From the NCBI RefSeq assembly GCF_001673535.1, contig NZ_LZLY01000140.1, positions 1 to 64,000 on the forward strand: DNA of 64,000 nt. The letters are read 5' to 3'. The stretch is from Mycobacterium sp. 1081908.1. GTDB lineage: Bacteria; Actinomycetota; Actinomycetes; Mycobacteriales; Mycobacteriaceae. The notes under the pieces are model-generated. The model had not been told where the DNA came from, searched no databases, and saw nothing but the letters and a program-made list of their open reading frames with translations. This document shows positions 18,828-26,630 of the stretch, piece after piece; the first letter of the stretch is position 1; each line of letters begins with the position of its first letter. Position numbers and translations under genes: made by a program.

Positions 18828-19573
18828 TCAAGAAAGAAAGAACCGACGTGACCAACTCAACTGTCAGCGATGATGAAAAAGTGGACGACACCGAGGGCAA
18901 GGCGACCGGCGACGAGGAGACCGTCGCCGCCGGCGACGAGGATGCGGGGCCCGACCGATCACTGGCGGCGCGGCTGCGGTCAATGAGCCGGAAACGCTGG
19001 GGCGCAGCCGTTCTCGTCGCGGCGGTGCTCGCCGCCGGGGTGTTCGGGTTCATCAAATACCACCAGGTGACCGGCCAGCTCGCGCAGCTGCGTCAGCAGC
19101 AGGCCGATCGCGACGCCGTGGCGCAGCTGGCCAAGGAGTACGCGCTGAAGTCACTGACCTACAGCTTCGAGGACCCGGACGCCTTCTTCCGCTCGGTCGA
19201 AGACGGTGTGTCGCAACAACTCAAGGACAAGTACGTCAACGCCAGCGACCTACTGAAGAGCATCATGCTGCAGGCTCAGGTCACGTCCACCGGCGAGGTT
19301 CTGGCCACCGACCCCATCGCCCAGCCCGGCGGGGTCTACCAGGTGGTGGTGTCGGCCCACCAAACCACGCGCAATCTGCAAAACCCGACGCCCAAGGTGT
19401 CCATCATCCTGCTGCAAGTCACCGTCAACAGGGTGGGCAACGCCTGGCAGGTTTCCGACATCGGGCCCAAGACCGGCTCCCGCCCGCCCGTCGAGGAGCA
19501 GGTCCCGCCGGCCGGGCCCCCTCCTGCTCCCGCTCCGGCTCCGGCCCCGGCTAAGCCGGCACCGAAACGGTAG
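18824..19573 (+). CDS. Mce-associated membrane protein (Mas type)
   Basis: About 249 residues: an acidic N terminus, one transmembrane helix (about 64-85), an extracytoplasmic domain resembling NTF2-like Mce-associated proteins, and a Pro/Ala repeat tail. Mas proteins stabilise or assist Mce transporters. Start choice: ATG 18824 gives the ATGA overlap typical of this operon. ATG 18815 and GTG 18848 (preceded by an AAGAAAGAAAG stretch) are alternatives. Confidence 0.85.
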   Translation: MIKKERTDVTNSTVSDDEKVDDTEGKATGDEETVAAGDEDAGPDRSLAARLRSMSRKRWGAAVLVAAVLAAGVFGFIKYHQVTGQLAQLRQQQADRDAVAQLAKEYALKSLTYSFEDPDAFFRSVEDGVSQQLKDKYVNASDLLKSIMLQAQVTSTGEVLATDPIAQPGGVYQVVVSAHQTTRNLQNPTPKVSIILLQVTVNRVGNAWQVSDIGPKTGSRPPVEEQVPPAGPPPAPAPAPAPAKPAPKR

Positions 19574-19581
19574 GCGCGCCC

Positions 19582-20364
19582 GTGCAGCGGCTGCCACAGC
19601 TGATCGCCGTCGCGGCGATGGCCACCGCGGGTGCCGTCGGCCCCGCGTGTCCCGTCGGAGCCGCCGATACCGCGCTGCCGCCGTGCCCGCAGGCGGCCGC
19701 GTTGATCAGCCCGACGGCCACATCGCCGCACACTGACTGCCGAATGCATTCCGACGCTTTGGATTTCGTCGTCACCTACTGGAGCGCGCCCGAGTTGCCC
19801 GGTCCCCAGGCGGTGAAGGTCGTCGTGACCGACCCGTCGGGCGAGGTGGTCCAAACGATCGATGAATTGTTGGAGCCTTCGAGCCCCGGGGGCGTCGGCT
19901 TACAGGATGTCGACGGCGACGGCCGCGACGAGCTGATCATCCCGATCGCCCGGCACCCGTTCAACGGCAGCCCGAACACCCGGTTTACCGTGTGGCGCGC
20001 GCCGAGCGACCGCAACCATTTCGAACGCACCCAGATGGTCGGGCAGGCCCTCTATCCCAGCGGTGACGGTTATTTGGTGACCAACGGTGGGGCGCTGGAC
20101 AGCCGAGACCTGACCTTCTATCTGCCGACGGGAGCCGGGTACACGCTCGTCGTGGTGTTGACCATCGAGGCCGAACAGGTGGACCCCGACACCCACCGGG
20201 TCCTGACGGTCATTTGCCGCGCCCACCAGGAAGACGGCCTGAACGCGGTCGACATGAGCCTGCGCCAGGCCGAGGAGACCTTCTGCGCATCACCGGCCGC
20301 CCAGGCCATCTGGCCGGGCGCCGAGCGCCTTGACATTCGACGCTGGCGCCGAGGGCAGCAATAG
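19582..20364 (+). CDS. secreted protein with an EF-hand-like DxDGDGxDE loop
   Basis: 260 residues from GTG 19582. A signal peptide (about residues 1-28) ends in an Ala-rich region. The mature protein has paired cysteines and the loop DVDGDGRDELIIPIA, a calcium-binding pattern of FG-GAP/VCBS or dockerin type. It lies 8 bases after the Mas gene on the same strand, so it is probably the last member of the mce transcript. No family was recognised beyond this loop; it may be an envelope protein that works with the Mce system. Confidence 0.7.
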   Translation: MQRLPQLIAVAAMATAGAVGPACPVGAADTALPPCPQAAALISPTATSPHTDCRMHSDALDFVVTYWSAPELPGPQAVKVVVTDPSGEVVQTIDELLEPSSPGGVGLQDVDGDGRDELIIPIARHPFNGSPNTRFTVWRAPSDRNHFERTQMVGQALYPSGDGYLVTNGGALDSRDLTFYLPTGAGYTLVVVLTIEAEQVDPDTHRVLTVICRAHQEDGLNAVDMSLRQAEETFCASPAAQAIWPGAERLDIRRWRRGQQ

Positions 20365-20366
20365 CG

Positions 20367-20750
20367 TTACGGCGCGCAGTAGGCGCGGGCCGCGGCCAGC
20401 TGCTGTCTCGCCTTGGCGAGGTCGCTGGCGATTTGTTCCGGGGTCGGCGGCCGGTATGGGTCACTGGCGTCGATCTGCGACGCCAGCATGTCCGAGCGTA
20501 GCCGCAGGTCGAGCGCGACCGGACTGCGCAGGCCCTGCAACGGAGACAGGGCGTTGCGGATCTGGCCCGCCAGGTAGGGCGGCGTGCCGGAAGGCGACAC
20601 CAGGTTGAACACATTCTCCAGCCGATCCGCCGCCGGCAGGATGACGCCGCAGTCCCCGTCACCGGCCGCCGCCGTCGGCGCGGCCGCCAGGCACATCGTG
20701 ACCGCGGCAACCGCGAGCGGCGCGCTGAGAACTAGTCCTGATTGACGCAT
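20367..20750 (-). CDS. small secreted protein, unknown function
   Basis: 127 residues from ATG 20750, chosen because AAGGTGG lies just upstream; GTG 20759 would fall inside that ribosome site. A signal peptide (residues 1-30) is followed by a helical mature domain of about 97 residues with one Cys near its start (GDCGV) and one at its end (AYCAP), which may pair. It is convergent with the gene ending at 20364, leaving 2 bases between the stops. Confidence 0.65.
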   Translation of the reverse strand: MRQSGLVLSAPLAVAAVTMCLAAAPTAAAGDGDCGVILPAADRLENVFNLVSPSGTPPYLAGQIRNALSPLQGLRSPVALDLRLRSDMLASQIDASDPYRPPTPEQIASDLAKARQQLAAARAYCAP

Positions 20751-20771
20751 CGGCCCCACCTTCGCACGTCG

Positions 20772-20798
20772 TTATCCACAGTCGGCTGTTTATCCACA
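20772..20798 (+). promoter_or_regulatory. two TTATCCACA (DnaA-box-like) sequences
   Basis: Exact TTATCCACA occurs at 20772-20780 and at 20790-20798, 18 bases apart start to start, in the divergent region before the HNH gene. A third exact copy lies at 10506-10514, on the other side of the mce operon. The sequence equals the strong bacterial DnaA box. Two boxes do not make an origin; they could be DnaA-titration or regulatory sites. Confidence 0.45.
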
Positions 20799-20821
20799 GA
20801 TTGGCCGGCACTCGTCCTTGT

Positions 20822-20837
20822 TCGCACGTCTGTTCGA
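20822..20837 (+). promoter_or_regulatory. LexA (SOS) box-like sequence before the HNH gene
   Basis: TCGCAC-GTCT-GTTCGA matches the mycobacterial SOS box TCGAAC-N4-GTTCGA with one mismatch. It ends 12 bases before the GTG start of the 13E12-type gene. Some 13E12 genes of M. tuberculosis are reported as LexA-controlled, so DNA-damage induction is likely. The half-site context TTCGCACGTC is repeated at 20761-20770. Confidence 0.55.
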
Positions 20838-20849
20838 TAGATTTGCGGT

Positions 20850-22226
20850 GTGGGTTTCGTGGGTGCGGAGGTGGCGCGGGAGCGGATCGGTGCCGCTCTG
20901 GACGCGATCGACGCCGCCCACGACGCGCTGCGGGAGACCTCGTCGGATTTGGTCGGCAACGACTTTCGCGTCGAGGTGGCCGAGCGGCTGGAGACCCAGG
21001 AGCGGGTCAATCGGGGGTTGATGTACCGGTTCTTCGGTGAGATCGCCGAGCCCCCCGATGGCGCCGAGTCCGCCCCGGCGGTGCGGGGACGGTTGTGCGC
21101 GCGGCTGCGCATCCCACCCCGCGAGTTGGTGCGCCGGTTTCGGCTGGCGGCGCGGATTCGGCCGCGACGTTCGCTGACCGGCCCCCCGCTCTCGCCCGAG
21201 CTGGAGGCGCTGGCCGGCGCGGTCGAGGCCGGCGCGCTCGGCGAGGACCACATCCGCGCGGTCTGCCAGGCCATCGACGTGCTGCCCGCCAGCGTGTCAC
21301 CGGCCGAGGTGGCCGAGGCCGAACGCACCCTGGTCTCCCATGCGAGAAAGCTGGACGCCGCAGTGGTCACCCGGCTGGGCAAGCGCGTCGCCGACTACCT
21401 CAATCCCGACGGACAGTTCAGCGACGAGGACCGGGCGCGGCGCCGCTCGCTGCGCCTGGGCCCGCAAGGCCCCGACGGCATGTCCCGGCTGTCCGGGCTG
21501 CTCGACCCCGAGGCCCGCGCCTACTTCGAAGCCATCGAAGCCGCGGTACGCCCCGGACGCCACCAACCCGACGGCCCCGAACAGCGTGACACCCGCAGCC
21601 CCGCGCAACGCGGCCACGACGCCCTCAAACTCGCCCTGCGCACCGCGATCGGCTCGGGTCAGCTCGGAACGCATCGCGGCCACCCGGTCACCGTGGTCGT
21701 CACCACCACCCTGGCCGAACTCAACCAGGCCGCCCACGCCGCCGTCGACCCCGCGGTCCCGATGCCGCCACCAGCGCGCACCGGCGGCGGGTCCCGGCTG
21801 CCCATGTCCGACCTGATCCGCATGGCCGCCAACGCGATTCACTACCTGGCGGTGTTCGACGACCACACCGCCCGGCCGCTCTACCTCGGCCGGCAAAAAC
21901 GCATCGCCACCGCCGACCAACGCCTCATCTGCTACGCCCGCGACCGCGGCTGCACCCGACCCAACTGCCTCGTGCCCGGCTACCACTGCGAGGTGCACCA
22001 CGCCCCCGACTGGGCCGCCGGCGGGCAAACCGACGCCGACAAACTCTTCTTCGCCTGCGGCTGCGACCACGGCGGGGCCAGCCGCGGTGACTGGCACACC
22101 ACCGTCACCGACACCGGACGCCTCGCCTGGACCGACGGCACCGGCCCACCGGAAATCAACCACGCCCACCACCCCGACGAACTCCTCCACGGCGACCCCG
22201 ACCCACCCGAGTCCGACGAGGAATGA
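20850..22226 (+). CDS. HNH endonuclease of the 13E12 repeat family (DUF222)
   Basis: 458 residues from GTG 20850. The N-terminal DUF222 region covers about residues 1-340. The C-terminal HNH nuclease domain has the zinc/His pattern CTRPNCLVPGYHCEVHH followed by DWAAGGQTDADKL and a CGCDHG finger. The copy is full length with no frameshift. In mycobacteria these genes are dispersed in many copies and can serve as phage or element integration targets. Biological role unclear. Confidence 0.92.
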   Translation: MGFVGAEVARERIGAALDAIDAAHDALRETSSDLVGNDFRVEVAERLETQERVNRGLMYRFFGEIAEPPDGAESAPAVRGRLCARLRIPPRELVRRFRLAARIRPRRSLTGPPLSPELEALAGAVEAGALGEDHIRAVCQAIDVLPASVSPAEVAEAERTLVSHARKLDAAVVTRLGKRVADYLNPDGQFSDEDRARRRSLRLGPQGPDGMSRLSGLLDPEARAYFEAIEAAVRPGRHQPDGPEQRDTRSPAQRGHDALKLALRTAIGSGQLGTHRGHPVTVVVTTTLAELNQAAHAAVDPAVPMPPPARTGGGSRLPMSDLIRMAANAIHYLAVFDDHTARPLYLGRQKRIATADQRLICYARDRGCTRPNCLVPGYHCEVHHAPDWAAGGQTDADKLFFACGCDHGGASRGDWHTTVTDTGRLAWTDGTGPPEINHAHHPDELLHGDPDPPESDEE

Positions 22227-22244
22227 GGAGGGCAGACTTAGCGA

Positions 22245-22856
22245 ATGCCGCCACATCGCGACCTGGCCGCGTACGACGATCGAGCGCCCGAGTACGACCG
22301 CGGGTGGCGCGGGCGGTTGCACCACGAGATTTCCGAGCGCACGGCCGATCTCGCGGTGGCAACCACCGCCTGCGCCTCGCCCAGTCGCGTGCTGGACGTC
22401 GGGTGCGGGACGGGCTACCTGCTGCGCACCCTCGCGCGCCGCTACCCGGACGCCCAGCAGCTTTGCGGCGTCGACGCCGCACCCCAAATGATCGCCACGG
22501 CAACGGCTTTCGGGTACGACGATCGATGCAGCTTCGCCGTCGGCGTGGCGGAGGAACTCGGCTACCCCGACGGCACCTTCGACCTCGTCGTCAGCACGAC
22601 GTCCTTCGACCACTGGACGGACCAACAGGCCGGACTGGTCGAATGCGCCCGGGTGCTGCGCCCCGGTGGTCACCTGGTGCTCGTCGACCAGTTCTCCCGG
22701 TGGCTGCTGCCAACCCTGGCCAACACCCGTCGCGGCAAGGCCCGCACCCCGAGTCGCGCCACGGCGCTGCTGCTGCGCGCGGGGTTTCGTTCCCCGCAAT
22801 GGCACCGGCTGTACGCGCTGATCATCAACGGCGTCACCGCGATCAAGCCGGCCTAA
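22245..22856 (+). CDS. class I SAM-dependent methyltransferase
   Basis: 203 residues with the Rossmann methyltransferase motifs. Motif I is VLDVGCGTGYLL (about residues 48-59), the acidic residue after strand 2 lies in LCGVDAAPQM, and motif III-like VLRPGGHLVLVDQ follows. Substrate not predictable; the small size and late helices suggest a small-molecule methyltransferase. It starts 18 bases after the HNH gene, and its stop overlaps that of the convergent SDR gene. Confidence 0.88.
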   Translation: MPPHRDLAAYDDRAPEYDRGWRGRLHHEISERTADLAVATTACASPSRVLDVGCGTGYLLRTLARRYPDAQQLCGVDAAPQMIATATAFGYDDRCSFAVGVAEELGYPDGTFDLVVSTTSFDHWTDQQAGLVECARVLRPGGHLVLVDQFSRWLLPTLANTRRGKARTPSRATALLLRAGFRSPQWHRLYALIINGVTAIKPA

Positions 22857-23725
22857 CCGAGGGTGAACGGGGAGAAGCTGCCGTCGAGCACGTTCAGGTG
22901 GCCGATCGTGCGCCCGGTGACTATTGCCGGGTCTACGAGCGCCAATTCCACTGCCGCGCGCGCAAATTCGTCGGCCGGGGCGGTGTCCACGAATTCGCTG
23001 GCGTAGTAGGCCAGGCCCGGCGTCAGGATCGGTTTCGACGGCGACAGCGCGTTCACCGCGATGTTGTGGTCGGCCAGGTCGTACGCCGCGCACTGCGTGA
23101 GATGCTCGAGCGCCGCCTTGGATCCGCCGTAGCCGGGCAGGACCCCGCCGCTGCGGTCGGGGTAGGGCCCGTCACCGGGCATCCGCGACGCGACCGACGT
23201 GATGTTGATGATCGAGCCGCCGCCCGCCTCGAACATGTCGGGACACACCAGCTGCATCAGCTCGTAGGCGGCGAACACCGCGATGTCGAAATGCCGGCGA
23301 AACGCCTGCAGCGGCGTGCTGACGAACCCGGGCCAGGCGGGCTTGGCTCCACCGCTCGCGGCCTTGGGCGGTTTTGCGCGCGGCTCCCGACCGGGGGTCG
23401 GCGGCCGGCCGGGCGCGGTGAAGGCCGCGTTGTTGACCAGAATCGTGATGGGCCCCAACGCCTCTCGGGCCTCGCCCGCCAGCCGGGCGATGTCGTCGCG
23501 GTCGGTCAGATCGGCGCGGATCGGCACGGCCCGTCCGCCCGCCGCCTCGATCTCGGCGACCGTCTCGCCGATGGTCCCGGGCAGCCGCTCATCCCAGACC
23601 TGTTCGGTGCGCCCGGCAACGGCGATCGCGGCGCCGTCGGCCGCGAGCGCCAGCGCGATCGCCCGGCCCAGGCCGCGGCTGCCGCCGGTGACGATCGCGG
23701 ACCGTCCCGCCAGTCGCCCCGTCAT
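22853..23725 (-). CDS. short-chain dehydrogenase/reductase
   Basis: 290 residues from ATG 23725, which overlaps the TetR stop as ATGA. The NAD(P) motif TGGSRGLGRAIA is near the N terminus, NNAA follows, and the catalytic YGGSK motif is in GVLPGYGGSKAALEHL (the YxxxK tyrosine and lysine). Between NNAA and the next helix is a Pro/Lys-rich insertion of about 35 residues, absent from most SDRs. It is co-transcribed with the TetR gene and likely controlled by it. Confidence 0.9.
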   Translation of the reverse strand: MTGRLAGRSAIVTGGSRGLGRAIALALAADGAAIAVAGRTEQVWDERLPGTIGETVAEIEAAGGRAVPIRADLTDRDDIARLAGEAREALGPITILVNNAAFTAPGRPPTPGREPRAKPPKAASGGAKPAWPGFVSTPLQAFRRHFDIAVFAAYELMQLVCPDMFEAGGGSIINITSVASRMPGDGPYPDRSGGVLPGYGGSKAALEHLTQCAAYDLADHNIAVNALSPSKPILTPGLAYYASEFVDTAPADEFARAAVELALVDPAIVTGRTIGHLNVLDGSFSPFTLG

Positions 23726-24324
23726 CCCGTCACCCCGTGCACGACGATGGCGGTCGTCTGCTCCACCCAGGTGTCGTCCAGGCTCTCCTCCGGGCGCAGC
23801 AGCATCCGCAGCATGGTCGCTCCCCCGATCAACTCGATCAAACGGTCCGGATCCACGTCGGGATGCGCCTCGCCCCGGTCGATGGCCTCGCGCAGCCGCA
23901 CCCGCACCGCCGTGAACACCCCGGCGAAGCGCGACATCACCCGGGCATTCAGGGCGGGATCGGCGGTCATGTCGGCCACCAGGCCGGGCAGCGCCGCCCG
24001 CACCACCGGCGTGGTGAACACGTCGCGGGTGGCCTCGATCATCATCCGGACGTCGGCGGCGATGTCGCCGGCCGGGGCCTGCAGGGCGGTGGGCGCCGTC
24101 GGGAACGCGGCCTCGTGCACCAGTTCCGCCTTGCTCGACCACCGGCGATACAGCGCCGATTTGGTGGTCCCGGCGCGCTCGGCCACCGCCGCCAGGCTGA
24201 GGTTCGAATAGCCGATCTCCACAAGCAGTTCCGCGGTCGCCGACAGTATGGCCGAGTCGATGCGCGGGTCCCGGGGCCGCCCGGCGCCCGGGGCCTTGTC
24301 AAGGTAGGACGGGTCTGCTTTCAT
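23722..24324 (-). CDS. TetR-family transcriptional regulator (Rv3167c-like)
   Basis: 200 residues with an N-terminal helix-turn-helix around LAAVAERAGTTKSALYRRW (about 45-63) and a C-terminal ligand-binding domain. It is divergent from the phosphotransferase gene with only 57 bases between the start codons, so it likely controls that operon and its own downstream SDR. Order matches Rv3167c beside Rv3168 (from memory). The ligand is unknown. Confidence 0.92.
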   Translation of the reverse strand: MKADPSYLDKAPGAGRPRDPRIDSAILSATAELLVEIGYSNLSLAAVAERAGTTKSALYRRWSSKAELVHEAAFPTAPTALQAPAGDIAADVRMMIEATRDVFTTPVVRAALPGLVADMTADPALNARVMSRFAGVFTAVRVRLREAIDRGEAHPDVDPDRLIELIGGATMLRMLLRPEESLDDTWVEQTTAIVVHGVTG

Positions 24325-24381
24325 AACGCTACCTACCGTATCGTAATTGCCTCACTGAAGTCTCTAAGAATGGAGGCACCC

Positions 24382-25515
24382 GTGTCCAACGAACCCGTGC
24401 TGGACAAAGTCGACCGCCTGCAGCGCTCCAGCCGAGACGTCACCACGCTGCCCGCGGTGATGTCGCAATGGCTGTCGACCGTGCTACCGGGCGGCGCGAA
24501 GCCCCAGGTGACGGTGGAAAGCGGCGTCGACTCGACCGGCATGTCGTCGGAGACCATCATCCTGACCGCGCGCTGGGAGCAGGACGGCGAGCCGATCGAG
24601 CAGAAGCTGGTGGCCCGGGTGGCGCCGACGGCCGAGGACGTGCAGGTCTTTCCGACCTACCGGCTCGACCACCAATTCGAGGTGATCCGAAAGGTCGGCG
24701 AACTCACCGACGTCCCCGTCCCCCGAGTGCGCTGGCTCGAGCCCACCGGCGACGTCCTGGGCACACCCTTTTTCGTGATGGATTACGTCGACGGCGAGGT
24801 GCCCCCCGACGTCATGCCCTACACCTTCGGCGGCAACTGGTTCGCCGACGCACCCCCCGAACGCCAGCGCGAACTGCAGGACGCCACGGTGGGCGTGCTC
24901 GCCAAGCTGCACTCAATCCCGGACGCGCAGAACGTATTTGGGTTCCTCTCCGCAGGAGACGGCGACACCGCCCTGCGCCGGCACTTCAACTGGGTGCGCG
25001 AGTGGTACGACTTCGCCGTGCCCGACATCGGCCGATCACCGTTGCTGGAGCGGAGTTTCGATTGGCTGGAGGACAACTGGCCGGACGACGCGGCCGCCCG
25101 TGAGCCGGTGCTGCTCTGGGGCGACGCGCGGGTGGGCAACGTGTTGTACCGCGACTTCGCGCCGGTGGCGGTGCTGGACTGGGAGATGGTGACGCTGGGG
25201 CCGCGGGAGCTCGACATCGCGTGGATGATCTACGCGCACATGGTCTTCCAGGAACTCGCGGGCCTGGCGACCCTGCCCGGGCTTCCCGGCGTGATGCGCG
25301 AGGACGACGTCCGCGCCACCTATCGGCAACTAACCGGCATCGACGTGGGCGACCTGCGCTGGTTCTACGCCTACTCGGGCGTGATGTGGGCGTGCGTGTT
25401 CATGCGCACCGGCGCGCGGCGGGTGCACTTCGGCGAGACCGAGAAACCCGACGATGTCGAATCGCTGTTCTACCACGCCGGATTGATGAGACGCCTCATC
25501 GGAGAGGATCAGTAA
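24382..25515 (+). CDS. aminoglycoside phosphotransferase-like protein (Rv3168-like)
   Basis: 377 residues from GTG 24382, chosen because GGAGG sits at 24372-24376 and because this gives about the length of Rv3168 (378). ATG 24370 is an alternative. The kinase-like fold is evident: the catalytic-loop equivalent is LLWGDARVGN, with Trp in place of the usual His of HGD, and the metal-binding segment is VLDWEMV. Mycobacterial members are often annotated acyl-CoA dehydrogenase-related; the true substrate is unknown. The stop overlaps the next gene. Confidence 0.92.
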   Translation: MSNEPVLDKVDRLQRSSRDVTTLPAVMSQWLSTVLPGGAKPQVTVESGVDSTGMSSETIILTARWEQDGEPIEQKLVARVAPTAEDVQVFPTYRLDHQFEVIRKVGELTDVPVPRVRWLEPTGDVLGTPFFVMDYVDGEVPPDVMPYTFGGNWFADAPPERQRELQDATVGVLAKLHSIPDAQNVFGFLSAGDGDTALRRHFNWVREWYDFAVPDIGRSPLLERSFDWLEDNWPDDAAAREPVLLWGDARVGNVLYRDFAPVAVLDWEMVTLGPRELDIAWMIYAHMVFQELAGLATLPGLPGVMREDDVRATYRQLTGIDVGDLRWFYAYSGVMWACVFMRTGARRVHFGETEKPDDVESLFYHAGLMRRLIGEDQ

Positions 25516-26630
25516 TGCTTGGCCCGCTTGACGAATTCCCGGTCCACCAGGTTCCCCAACCGATCGCGTGGGCCGGTTCCTCGGACCGCAACTTCTACGA
25601 CCGCTCCTACTTCAACGCCCACGACCGCACCGGCGACATCTTCGTGATCAGCGGCATCGGGTACTACCCCAACCTCGGCGTCAAGGACGCGTTCTTCCTC
25701 GTCCGGCGGGGGGACACACAAACGGCGGTGCACCTGTCCGACGCCATCGACCAGGACCGGCTTAACCAGAACGTCAACAGCTACCGCATCGAGGTCAGCG
25801 AACCGCTGCGCAAGCTGCGTTTGGTCCTCGACGAAACCGAGGGCATCGCAGCCGATCTCACCTGGGAGGGGCTGTTCGACGTCGTGCAGGAACAGCCGCA
25901 CCTGATGCGGTCCGGCAACCGGGTGACCCTGGACGCGCAGCGGTTCGCCCAGCTCGGGTCCTGGAGCGGGCGGATCGCCGTGGACGGCGAGGAGATCGCC
26001 GTCGACCCCGCGACCTGGCTCGGCAGCCGCGACCGGTCCTGGGGCATCCGGCCGATCGGCGAGCCCGAGCCCGCGGGTCGGCCCGCCGACCCGCCGTTCG
26101 AAGGCATGTGGTGGCTGTACGTGCCGATGGCGTTCGACGAGTTCGCGATCGTGCTGATCATCCAGGAGGAGCCCAACGGCTTCCGGTCGCTCAACGACTG
26201 CACCCGGGTGTGGCGCGACGGCCGCGTCGAACAGCTCGGCTGGCCGCGGGTCAAGATCCACTACCGGTCGGGCACCCGCATCCCGACCGGGGCCACCATC
26301 GATGCGACCGCGCCGGACGGCACCCCGGTCCACTTCGACGTGGAATCCAAGCTGCCCGTGCCGATTCACGTCGGCGGCGGCTACGGTGGCGACTCGGACT
26401 GGCTGCACGGCATGTGGAAGGGCGAAAAGTTCGTCGAGCGGCTGACGTACGACATGACCGACCCGGCCATCGTCGCGCGGTCCGGCTTCGGCGTGATCGA
26501 CCACGTGGGCCGCGCGGTGTGCCGCGACGGCGACGGCGACCCGGTCGAGGGCTGGGGACTCTACGAGCACGGCGCGCTGGGCCGCCACGACCCTTCGGGC
26601 TTCAAGGACTGGTTGACGGTGGCGCCCTAG
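25515..26630 (+). CDS. conserved protein of unknown function (Rv3169-like)
   Basis: 371 residues from ATG 25515, sharing the A of the TAA stop of the upstream gene. It is soluble with no signal peptide. Beta-rich, with stretches such as FFLVRRGDTQTAVHLSD and HVGGGYGGDSDWLHGMWKG, it resembles lipocalin-like AttH/tyrosinase-cofactor type folds. It is always next to the Rv3168-type kinase, so the two probably act on one substrate. Length agrees with Rv3169. Confidence 0.85.
   Translation: MLGPLDEFPVHQVPQPIAWAGSSDRNFYDRSYFNAHDRTGDIFVISGIGYYPNLGVKDAFFLVRRGDTQTAVHLSDAIDQDRLNQNVNSYRIEVSEPLRKLRLVLDETEGIAADLTWEGLFDVVQEQPHLMRSGNRVTLDAQRFAQLGSWSGRIAVDGEEIAVDPATWLGSRDRSWGIRPIGEPEPAGRPADPPFEGMWWLYVPMAFDEFAIVLIIQEEPNGFRSLNDCTRVWRDGRVEQLGWPRVKIHYRSGTRIPTGATIDATAPDGTPVHFDVESKLPVPIHVGGGYGGDSDWLHGMWKGEKFVERLTYDMTDPAIVARSGFGVIDHVGRAVCRDGDGDPVEGWGLYEHGALGRHDPSGFKDWLTVAP

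Noticed and set aside
20761..20849. Chromosomal origin of replication from the DnaA-like boxes
   Set aside because: Only two boxes, no AT-rich unwinding element, and none of the usual dnaA/dnaN/rpmH neighbours.
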